55,702 bases of DNA, from contig JAHEJN010000013.1 in the NCBI GenBank assembly GCA_024638845.1, positions 1,272 through 56,973 of the forward strand, written 5' to 3'. Each line of letters opens with the position of its first letter. Positions within the stretch are counted from its first letter, which is position 1. Origin of the DNA: Acidimicrobiales bacterium. Lineage in GTDB: Bacteria; Actinomycetota; Acidimicrobiia; Acidimicrobiales; JAHEJN01. The position numbers and the translations under genes were made by a program. Below are positions 48,948 through 55,702 of this stretch, one piece after another. Under the pieces are notes generated by a model. It saw only the letters and a program-made list of their open reading frames with translations, made no database searches and was not told where the DNA came from.

Positions 48948-51900
48948 TCATGTCGGGCAGTTCCCGGTGGCAAAGAAGCGGAGGCACTCCGTCTCGGTGA
49001 AGTCGCGCTGGACGCGAGATCGGGCGAGACCGACCAGGTCGTCCGGATCGGTGAGGTAACGCCTGAGCACCCCCTTCGCGTCCGCGTAGAAGAGCGTCTT
49101 TCCGTCCGGAAGCGCGAAGAGCTGCACGAACTCCCCGAGGTTCGTCGAGACGTCCACGAGCAGATCCCCGGTGGCTGCGTCCCACTGGCGGACCTGGGTG
49201 CCGGCTCCGGTCGTGACGATCGAATCGCCGACGGGAATGGCGCGCTGGGTGGGGCCGGGGTGCATCTCCGGGAAGACCCTCACTGCTTCGTCCGCGTCCG
49301 CTCCGGCCAGGATCGCGTCGACGTCGAACACGATGCCCTGCCGGCTCTGCGACGACACGGCAAGCACCGAGCCGTCAGGTGAGAACTCGGGAACGAAGGT
49401 GATCACGTCCTCCGGTATCGACCACTCGGCCAGGACCTCGAGGGTCGAGGCCCGCCTGAAGACCACATGGTCCCAGGTCGTATAGGCGACGACGTCTGCC
49501 GCGACCGAGCCAGGTGGCCCGAGCGCCGCGAAGAAGACGCGATCTGTGTCGGCGCTCGCAATGGACTCGCCAGTGGTGAGCTCCACAAACCCGGGGGACG
49601 GCGACCGATCGGGACAGAAGCTGTCGACGTCGACCAGGATCCACTGGTTGGTGCGGTCGATGGCACGGGGGGTCTCGCACGGCTCCAACGTCGCCACCTG
49701 CCTGACCGTTTCGACATCGATAACCGTCGGTATCTGCTCGTCTCGTGAGAGGCCGGCCACGAGTCCACCGTCCGGCGAATAGACGGGCCATCGGAAGTCG
49801 ACGAACGAGAACTCGGCGACCACCTCACTCGTGCCGTTCGTGATGTCCAGCATCTCGATGTGACCCTCGTCAGTACCGGTCTGGACGGACGCAAGCATCT
49901 CTGATTTGCTGCGCGTCTGCCCTCCCCGTGCGAAGCCACCGATGCTGAGGTTCCCGAGGCTCCGAGGACCTGCGGGGGTCAGGTTCCAGACCCGCGTCCC
50001 GCCCTCGCGCATCGGGACCAACAGCTGGCCCTCGGGGGTGTACGCCTGCCGCAGTACCCCGGTTCCGTGCCCCCGCAGCTCGATGACGTCGCCGTGTTCC
50101 AGGGAGACCACGCGGACGACGTCGGCGTTCCCGGCAATCGACAGTGATGCGCCGTCGGGCGTGAACCGGATGCTCTCGGGGCTGGGGAAGTCGATCGAGC
50201 CGAATGGCTCGCCGGAGTCGAGGTCGAGGACCTCGACGACCCCGGCTGCGGCGTCGATGAACGCCGCACGGTCACCGGCAGGCGAGACTCGGAGGGCCCG
50301 CACCTCGAACGGAACCTGATGACGGACGAGTGTCTCGCCGGTATCGACGTCGATGACGTCGAGCGTCCCTACGGAAGCGACGGCAATCGTGTTCGACCCG
50401 GGGACGAACACGGCGGTGGAACTGACGTCGGTGTCCGGGATGGTCTGCTCGACGTCGGGGTTGCCGACGCGCCAAACTCGGACACCGGTCCAACCGAGAT
50501 TGAGTACCCTCCTACCGTCTGTGCTCCAGGACGGGCTCGAAGCTTCCACACCACCATTGAGCGCTTCGACGGTCTCGAGGCTCGCAGGGTCGAGCAGCAG
50601 CATCGCCGGAAGATCATCGGCCCGGATCTCGTCGGTGCAGCAGAACGACATGGCGAGCAGCGAGCCATCCGGGCTGTAGGCAAGCCCGCCGACGGGGTCG
50701 TCGAAGGTCCGCTCGGCGATGAGGTCGCCGGTCTCGATGTCGTAGGTGGCCAGCCGATTCTTCTCCGGGAGATGGTCGAGTGCCACGGTACGGCCGTCGG
50801 GGCTGACGGCAATCTCGGTGGAACCGCCGGCGATGACCCGCTCGAGGCGCGACGCCTGAACCGCTTCGTGCAGCGCGGCGACGACGCCCGGCTGTGGCGT
50901 GTCGGAGATCTCGCTCGACACGTCGTGGGCGGCGAGCGCCAGGAGAATTGCCAGATCCGGGTCGCTCTCGACCAGGGCGAGCGAGGACTCGCTCACCAAC
51001 TGTGAGGTGCGATTCTCGACTGCCCGTTGTTCGGCCTCGGCCGCATTGTCGTCGGCGATCCGACTCTGCCGCAGCGCCAGGAGCCCGGCGCCGATCGCCA
51101 CGACGGCCACGACGCCGAGGCTGGTGACCAGGACTCGAAGTCGACGGACCCGACGCCACTCGCGCTCTTCTGCTGCGTCTCGCGCCCGGACGCTGGCGTC
51201 GAGGAACGCTTGCTCGGTCGGATTGAGCTCGCCCGGGTGACTTGACGCCCACTCCTCGGCTGCGGCCAGTCGGCCGCCGCGATACAGCTCGCCGGGATCT
51301 CGCCGGTTGGCCTCCCAGGCCGCCGCCGTCGTTGTCAGATGTCGAAGCGTCCGTAGTCCCTCACGATCGGCATCGACCCAGAGCCGCAGTCGGGGCCACT
51401 CGTGGATCAGCGCCTCGTGAGCGATCTCGACCGTCGTCTCCCGGGTGAGCGGATCACGATCCACGGTGAGCAGGCGCGCGTTCGTGTACGCGTCGATCAG
51501 GCTCGCCGGGATCGTTGCGAGCTCCGAGAGGCGTACCCGACGCCGCGTGTCGTCGCCGCGGTCGCCGGTGGCGACGAGGCGGCCGAAGAGCCGACGCACG
51601 TCTTCGCGACCGCCGTCGTCGTAACCGTCGAAGATCTCATCGGCCCGGCGCGCAATCACGCCGCCGAGGCCGCCGTGCCGGCTGTAGGCCGACATCGTGA
51701 GCGTGTCACCATCGCGGCCGTCGAAGAGGGTCGTCAGCTCGTACTGGACGAGCGGCAGCGACATCGAGGCGCCGGTCGCGTCGGCGACCAGGGCGGCCAC
51801 CAGTGCGGGCTCGACGGTCACACCGACGCCCGCGGCCGGTGAGGTGATGGCGCGCTCGAGGTCGGCTGGGCCCAGCGGGGTCACGGCCACGGTGTTGGCC

Positions 51901-54059
51901 TGGACGAGCTCGCGGATGACGTCGTTGCTCAGCGGCCGATCGTAGAAGTCGGCGCGGATCGTTGCGATCACCCGGATCCTCGGCCGCTGATCGCGCACAG
52001 CCGTCGAGATCGCGCGAAGGAACTCGTCTCGGGCCGCATCGTCGGCCATGGTGAACAGCTCCTCGAACTGATCGAGGATCAGCACCAGTTCTGCGGACGG
52101 ATCCGGAAGGCAGTGGTCGAGCGCCCGGATCAGGCCGTCGTCAGGGGCTCGGAGGGCAGCCCGGGTTGCGCCGGCCTCGGCCGCCGAGGCGATCTGCAAC
52201 AGTGCCCGTGCCAGCTCGTCCATCGGCTGCGCGCCAGGCACCATCGCAACCACGTAGGCGCCGCGCTCATGGAGGTGTGGTGCCAGGCCGGCCCGGACGA
52301 CCGACGACTTGCCAGATCCCGAAGGTCCGACAACGGCGACGAAGCGGGATCGAGTGATTGCTCCATGCAGCTGCTCGACCAGCTTCTCGCGACCGAAGAA
52401 GTCGCGGGTGTCGGCCTCGTCGAATGCGGCGAGACCCTTGTACGGGTTGCGCACCGCCCACCCGAGCGTGCTGCTCGGGCGACTGCCCGTGGCTTCCGTC
52501 GCGGCCCGGAAGGCCACGACCAGATCGCCCACGGTGGCGAACCGTCGAGCGGGATCCGGTGCCGTTGCCCGTTGGATCACCGCATCCAGCTCGCCCGGCA
52601 GATCCGGACGCAGCGTTGTGAGCTTCGGCATTGCACCGAGGCGCTTGCGTTCCGTCAGCTCGGGCAAGGGGGTCTCGACCCGAAACGGGGTCTGACCCGT
52701 CAGCAGTTCGAAGAGCACGGCACCGAAGGCGTAGATGTCCGATCTCGCCGTCGCCTGCCCCTGGCCGGCTTGCTCCGGACTCACATACATCGCGCTGCCG
52801 GTGAATTCGGTCTCGAATTCGGGCTCCGAGCCGGTGGCCAGGGCGATGCCGAAGTCGCCGAGGTAGGAGTTGCCCTGGTCGTCGAACAGGATGTTTGCCG
52901 GCTTCACGTCGCGATGTGTCACACCGGCCGCATGGGCGGTCGCCAGGGCGCTGCCGATCTCCTCGACGAGCCGGGCCACGCGCTCCACCGATTGCGGACC
53001 CTGGGTCTCGATGAGTTGTCGTGCATTTCCGCCGTTCAGATAGCGCATGACGAGATAGGCGCCGCCGGGTTCGCGCCAGTAGTCGAACAAGGGGACGATG
53101 TGCGGGTGTTCGAGGCGCGCGACGAGCCGCGCTTCGCCGTCGAAGCGACGGACGAACTCGGGGTCATCGGCGAGCTCGGGGCGAACCACCTTGACCGCCA
53201 CCTCGCGCCCCAGCATGGGCTGCGCCGCCCGATAGATCCGGCCGAACGCTCCTTGCCCGATCGCGGCGCCGAGCTGGTAGCCGCGAAGCCGGCGACCGTC
53301 AGGCGCAAGCTGTTGCAGCGACGGGTCGCGCTCGACGATGCGCTGCTCCAACGAGCGCAGCTCATCGGACGGTTCGACGCCGATCTCGTGCTGGAGATAC
53401 CGCCGATAGTCCTGGTAGGCGCGAACCGCGTCGACCTGTCGACCGGCGCGATACAGCGCCACCATGTGCTGTCCCCGCGACCGATCACGCAGGGGGTGGC
53501 GGTCGGTGAACCGCTGGAGGTCGCCGATCGCGTCGTCGTACAGGCCGCAACCGAGCATGGCCTCGAACCGTTCCTCTTCGGCGGCGAGCCGGAGCTCATC
53601 GAGGCGAACGGCCTCGCCTGCGCACCAGTCCTCGTCCCTGAACTCCACGAATGCGTCGTCGCGCCACAGTGACAACGCGTCTTCGATCGACGTCAGCGCG
53701 GCCATGGGATCTGCCGCCATCGCTCTGGCCCCCGAGAGCAGCGATTCGAACCGGGCGCTGTCGACAGCATCCGCCGGCCGCTCGAGACGCCAACCATTCT
53801 GATCGGTGAGCAACGGTGCTTCACCGTCGACCTCCAATGCTCGACGCGCCCGTGCGATGTATGTCCGGAGCGTGTTGCGGGCCCGGTCAGACGGGTCCCC
53901 CACCCACACGATGTCCAGCAGACGGTCGGCGCTCACGGGACGCCCGCCCGCGAGGATCAGCGCTCCGAGCAGGCGACGTTGCCGGGCACCTCCGATGTCG
54001 AGCCTGCGCCCCTCGGCCCACACCTCAATCGGCCCGAGGACTCGGTACTCGAGGCTCAT
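48948..54059 (-). CDS. BTAD regulator - Ser/Thr kinase - STAND NTPase - beta-propeller giant protein
   Basis: The 1703-residue protein has these parts in order. A SARP-type DNA-binding domain (LGPIEVWAEGRRLDIGGARQ) and BTAD span residues 1-250. A kinase at about 255-530 has GQGAFGRIYRA, VAVKVV, THRDVKPANILFDD and LGDFGIA. A STAND NTPase from about 545 has NPYKGLAAFDEADTRDFFGR, Walker A VGPSGSGKSSVVRAG and Walker B LVLILDQFEELFTM. A helix lies near 975-995, and WD40-like blades extend to the end (about 1040-1690). All kinase residues are present. It may sense through the propeller and act both on DNA and by phosphorylation. Start ATG 54059 with GGGGGAGAG upstream. Confidence 0.88.
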   Translation of the reverse strand: MSLEYRVLGPIEVWAEGRRLDIGGARQRRLLGALILAGGRPVSADRLLDIVWVGDPSDRARNTLRTYIARARRALEVDGEAPLLTDQNGWRLERPADAVDSARFESLLSGARAMAADPMAALTSIEDALSLWRDDAFVEFRDEDWCAGEAVRLDELRLAAEEERFEAMLGCGLYDDAIGDLQRFTDRHPLRDRSRGQHMVALYRAGRQVDAVRAYQDYRRYLQHEIGVEPSDELRSLEQRIVERDPSLQQLAPDGRRLRGYQLGAAIGQGAFGRIYRAAQPMLGREVAVKVVRPELADDPEFVRRFDGEARLVARLEHPHIVPLFDYWREPGGAYLVMRYLNGGNARQLIETQGPQSVERVARLVEEIGSALATAHAAGVTHRDVKPANILFDDQGNSYLGDFGIALATGSEPEFETEFTGSAMYVSPEQAGQGQATARSDIYAFGAVLFELLTGQTPFRVETPLPELTERKRLGAMPKLTTLRPDLPGELDAVIQRATAPDPARRFATVGDLVVAFRAATEATGSRPSSTLGWAVRNPYKGLAAFDEADTRDFFGREKLVEQLHGAITRSRFVAVVGPSGSGKSSVVRAGLAPHLHERGAYVVAMVPGAQPMDELARALLQIASAAEAGATRAALRAPDDGLIRALDHCLPDPSAELVLILDQFEELFTMADDAARDEFLRAISTAVRDQRPRIRVIATIRADFYDRPLSNDVIRELVQANTVAVTPLGPADLERAITSPAAGVGVTVEPALVAALVADATGASMSLPLVQYELTTLFDGRDGDTLTMSAYSRHGGLGGVIARRADEIFDGYDDGGREDVRRLFGRLVATGDRGDDTRRRVRLSELATIPASLIDAYTNARLLTVDRDPLTRETTVEIAHEALIHEWPRLRLWVDADREGLRTLRHLTTTAAAWEANRRDPGELYRGGRLAAAEEWASSHPGELNPTEQAFLDASVRARDAAEEREWRRVRRLRVLVTSLGVVAVVAIGAGLLALRQSRIADDNAAEAEQRAVENRTSQLVSESSLALVESDPDLAILLALAAHDVSSEISDTPQPGVVAALHEAVQASRLERVIAGGSTEIAVSPDGRTVALDHLPEKNRLATYDIETGDLIAERTFDDPVGGLAYSPDGSLLAMSFCCTDEIRADDLPAMLLLDPASLETVEALNGGVEASSPSWSTDGRRVLNLGWTGVRVWRVGNPDVEQTIPDTDVSSTAVFVPGSNTIAVASVGTLDVIDVDTGETLVRHQVPFEVRALRVSPAGDRAAFIDAAAGVVEVLDLDSGEPFGSIDFPSPESIRFTPDGASLSIAGNADVVRVVSLEHGDVIELRGHGTGVLRQAYTPEGQLLVPMREGGTRVWNLTPAGPRSLGNLSIGGFARGGQTRSKSEMLASVQTGTDEGHIEMLDITNGTSEVVAEFSFVDFRWPVYSPDGGLVAGLSRDEQIPTVIDVETVRQVATLEPCETPRAIDRTNQWILVDVDSFCPDRSPSPGFVELTTGESIASADTDRVFFAALGPPGSVAADVVAYTTWDHVVFRRASTLEVLAEWSIPEDVITFVPEFSPDGSVLAVSSQSRQGIVFDVDAILAGADADEAVRVFPEMHPGPTQRAIPVGDSIVTTGAGTQVRQWDAATGDLLVDVSTNLGEFVQLFALPDGKTLFYADAKGVLRRYLTDPDDLVGLARSRVQRDFTETECLRFFATGNCPT

Positions 54060-54075
54060 CGACTCTCCCCCGATC

Positions 54076-54209
54076 GTTCGCGTGCAACTGATGCTGGCGA
54101 TGCGGCGTTGCATCATCGTTGCAATTCGCGAACCCGCAGGTCAAGGGTGATTCCCAGACGCTCGGGCCCCGCGATCACTGCATGGCCGCCGCAATGGATG
54201 CAACGCCGC
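54076..54209. promoter_or_regulatory. Structured divergent region with two inverted repeats
   Basis: In the 178 bases between the giant regulator gene and the zincin gene, GTTCGCG-TGCAAC (54076-54088) pairs with GTTGCA-ATT-CGCGAAC (54118-54133). A perfect 13-bp repeat, GCGGCGTTGCATC (54102-54114), pairs with 54197-54209 over 82 bases. The two repeats interleave, so they exclude or pseudoknot each other. This suggests protein binding sites or an RNA switch; no classical -10 stands out. Confidence 0.45.
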
Positions 54210-54237
54210 GTGAACGCCATCCACGAACCGTCCGGGC

Positions 54238-54852
54238 ATGCGCAACGCTCGACTCGTCCTCGTCACCGCGGGGAATCTGCTCATCCCTCTCATGCTCTGG
54301 GGCGCCCTGACCGTTCTCCCGTCGGTCACAGCCCCAGTGAGCGGGCCGCTGACCCCCGCCGAGAAGGATCTGGTGGACTGGGCCGAGTCGCGCTTCGCCA
54401 TCGTTGGCCTCGACCTCCCAGACGTCGAGGTCTCGTTCCACGACCACACCGACCCATGCCGCGGCCACGACGGCATCTATGTGGGTTCCCGTGACGGCGC
54501 ACGGGTCGCGGTCTGTGTTCCCGACCGAGGGACCTACGCCTTCGACCTGGAGCGCCGGCGCACCCTCATCCACGAGCTCGCCCACGCCTGGGAACAGGCG
54601 AACCTAGGGGAGGCGGACCGCATCCGGCTGCTCGAGATCGTCGACGCGGACAGCTGGTACGCACCCGAGTCGGACTGGGACCAACGAGGTACCGAGCGGT
54701 TCGCCGAGACCATCGTCTGGGGCCTCTACGACCAGCGGCGCCGCCCGACCCTCATCGACGTCCCGTGCAAGGAGCTGCACGCCGACTTCATATCGATCAC
54801 CGGCTCGACCGCGCCCGGACCGATCGAGCCGATCTGTGACCCAAAGGTCTGA
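54238..54852 (+). CDS. Secreted or membrane-anchored zincin-like metalloprotease
   Basis: The 204-residue protein has one N-terminal helix (LVLVTAGNLLIPLMLWGALT), a signal or anchor without a lipobox. A single HExxH motif lies at 112-116 (LIHELAHAWEQ), and RFAETIVWGL (about 155-164) supplies a possible third-ligand Glu. Two Cys pairs could form disulfides outside the cell. The domain is small for a peptidase. No named family recognised. It is divergent from the giant regulator and 30 bases upstream of a lipoprotein gene. Confidence 0.65.
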   Translation: MRNARLVLVTAGNLLIPLMLWGALTVLPSVTAPVSGPLTPAEKDLVDWAESRFAIVGLDLPDVEVSFHDHTDPCRGHDGIYVGSRDGARVAVCVPDRGTYAFDLERRRTLIHELAHAWEQANLGEADRIRLLEIVDADSWYAPESDWDQRGTERFAETIVWGLYDQRRRPTLIDVPCKELHADFISITGSTAPGPIEPICDPKV

Positions 54853-54882
54853 CCATCAAACGAAAATCGGAAAGAGGAAATG

Positions 54883-55377
54883 ATGTTGACCAAACCCGGA
54901 ATCGACCAATCTGCGCACACCCGTCGGATGCCGACACGCTTGTCCATCGCGGCCGTTTGGCTGTTGGCTGCCGTCGTCGTTCTGTCCGGATGTGGCGACG
55001 ATAACCGCGCTGACACCGCCGATCCCGATCCGGCAGGAGTCATCGAGGACTACCGAATCGCGTACAACGGTGGTGACATCGACGCGGTGATGGCGTTGTT
55101 CTCCGAGGAGTCGGTGGTGGCCGGTCATCCATTTGCTCCGGAGTCGGCGGGCTTGGTGGCCATTCGGGACCTTCAGCTCGAAGACATGGGAGTTGCAGCC
55201 CCAGCCGATGCCTATGAGTTCTCCGACGTCGAGGTTGCGGGCGACACGGTGACCTGGAATCACGTCTGGACCGCCGACGACGGCACCGACTGGTGCGGCG
55301 AGGGAAACAGCGCCGTCACCGCCGACAGCCAGATCCTGACCTGGACCTTCGCCCCCGCTCGCCAACCATGCGCCTAG
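54883..55377 (+). CDS. Lipoprotein with SnoaL/NTF2-like domain
   Basis: The 164-residue protein has a signal peptide and lipobox LSGC (Cys37). A small alpha+beta domain follows (AGVIEDYRIAYNGGDIDAVM, ALFSEESVVAGHPFAP, DTVTWNHVWTADDG) typical of SnoaL/NTF2-like cones. The second of two tandem ATGs (54883) suits the AGAGGA site best. It is probably co-transcribed with the zincin gene. Its TAG stop shares a CTAG with a tiny ORF on the other strand. Confidence 0.75.
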   Translation: MLTKPGIDQSAHTRRMPTRLSIAAVWLLAAVVVLSGCGDDNRADTADPDPAGVIEDYRIAYNGGDIDAVMALFSEESVVAGHPFAPESAGLVAIRDLQLEDMGVAAPADAYEFSDVEVAGDTVTWNHVWTADDGTDWCGEGNSAVTADSQILTWTFAPARQPCA

Positions 55378-55472
55378 CCGTGACGAGCGGGCAGCTTGTC
55401 TCGTATCGAGCGCAGCAGGCGCGCCCGAAGCCGCGGCCCTGTCGCCTCGGACGTGGGCGGGTCGTTCGTCAT
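55374..55472 (-). CDS. Possible 32-residue peptide gene
   Basis: The ATG at 55472 overlaps the stop of the preceding small frame (ATGA). The peptide reads MTNDPPTSEATGPRLRARLL and ends RSIRDKLPARHG, with high third-position GC like real genes nearby. Its TAG shares a CTAG with the lipoprotein stop, the same arrangement as two well-supported gene pairs in this window. It is basic, soluble and of unknown function. Support is circumstantial. Confidence 0.35.
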   Translation of the reverse strand: MTNDPPTSEATGPRLRARLLRSIRDKLPARHG

Positions 55473-55585
55473 GCCATCAACTCGTCTTTGTTGCGGTTCA
55501 TGAAGGTTCCTCGTGCCGATCCAACTACGGGACCGGTCGGGAGCGCGTCGTCCACACTGGGCGATCCGCCACGCAACGGCGTCAC
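55469..55585 (-). CDS. Possible 38-residue ORF, or end of a larger frame
   Basis: GTG 55585 overlaps an upstream TGA (GTGA) and opens MTPLRGGSPSVDDALPTGPV, ending MNRNKDELMA. The same frame is open to the window edge, so this may instead be the C-terminus of a longer gene. Third-position GC is modest. No family recognised. Confidence 0.3.
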   Translation of the reverse strand: MTPLRGGSPSVDDALPTGPVVGSARGTFMNRNKDELMA

Positions 55586-55702
55586 GGCAACGTCATCGGC
55601 CTCGGCGCGAACCCGTTGATCCTCTCGCCGTTGCGCGCAAGGCTGGAGCTGGCAGCCGACGCGGCTCGGCGCACGTTTCGGCGGCCGAATGTTGCATCCT
55701 CC
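55582..55702 (-). CDS. Possible gene end entering from the right edge
   Basis: A minus-strand frame enters from the edge (EDATFGRRNVRRAASAASSS) and stops at TGA 55582-55584, overlapping the next GTG. Only 39 residues are visible. It is in a different frame from the 38-residue ORF, and only one of the two upstream readings may be real. Confidence 0.25.
   Translation of the reverse strand, partial: EDATFGRRNVRRAASAASSSLARNGERINGFAPRPMTLP

Noticed and set aside
55378-55702. Plus-strand frame at the right edge containing a natural-looking stretch (LELAADAARRTFRRPN)
   Set aside because: It has no ATG, GTG or TTG start between the lipoprotein end and about 55600, so it cannot be begun in this window except by a TTG close to the edge.
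1-55702. Mobile elements, CRISPR arrays, tRNA and rRNA genes
   Set aside because: No transposase, integrase, phage, repeat-spacer or RNA-gene signature was seen on either strand by eye; a dedicated RNA search was not possible here.

Overview
The window is high-GC and densely packed. Most genes run as short operons whose members share 4-bp ATGA or GTGA stop/start overlaps, and several promoters look leaderless. The gene content points to an actinobacterium: wax-ester synthase/DGAT, a resuscitation-promoting-factor-type transglycosylase, an AfsR/SARP-type BTAD regulator, SHOCT and DUF7144 proteins, an acetate transporter of the SatP type, and a copper-type formylglycine-generating enzyme. I would guess Acidimicrobiia (Ilumatobacter/Iamia-like), but this is an inference from gene families and not from a marker gene. 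I see no rRNA, tRNA, CRISPR array, insertion sequence or phage gene.

Layout. (1) 1-2.9 kb: TetR-SDR-membrane protein operon on the minus strand, ending in what looks like a frameshifted second membrane protein, with a divergent VOC protein. (2) 3-9.5 kb: MFS transporter, cation-chloride cotransporter-type permease, small glycine-zipper membrane protein, DUF2254 protein and a PadR/membrane-protein operon. (3) 9.8-11.3 kb: acetate transporter and GNAT. (4) 11.4-18.7 kb: a glycan locus with two glycosyltransferases, an alpha/alpha-barrel protein, a clan GH-A hydrolase and two GH130-type phosphorylases, none with a signal peptide. (5) 18.7-22.6 kb: WS/DGAT, then a phosphate group (Na/Pi transporter, PhoU-like protein, CYTH-like protein). 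(6) 22.8-24.1 kb: a second PadR/membrane-protein operon built like the first. (7) 24.4-28.3 kb: N-formylglutamate amidohydrolase-like protein and ATP-grasp ligase, divergent from a DUF1704 (QEGLA) metallopeptidase. (8) 28.9-32.3 kb: SHOCT/PLDc_N/DUF6325/lipoprotein envelope cluster. (9) 32.3-39.4 kb: Vps62-like membrane protein, MFS, UPF0104 flippase-like protein, divergent from a sulfatase with its own formylglycine-generating enzyme. (10) 39.4-44.9 kb: LuxR-type regulator, NarL-type two-component pair, MscS channel, CBS pair. (11) 44.9-48.8 kb: PPK2, membrane-anchored esterase, SRPBCC protein, Rpf-like transglycosylase, YggT-like protein. (12) 48.9-55.7 kb: a 1703-residue BTAD-kinase-STAND-propeller protein, a secreted zincin, a lipoprotein and tiny overlapping ORFs at the right edge.

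The most coherent candidates for an under-described system are the ATP-grasp/amidohydrolase/DUF1704 triad (24.4-28.3 kb), which looks like an 'add an amide-linked residue / remove it' pair, and the cytoplasmic glycan build-and-phosphorolyse cluster (11.4-18.7 kb). The twin PadR operons and the paralogous SHOCT proteins are internal duplications worth following.
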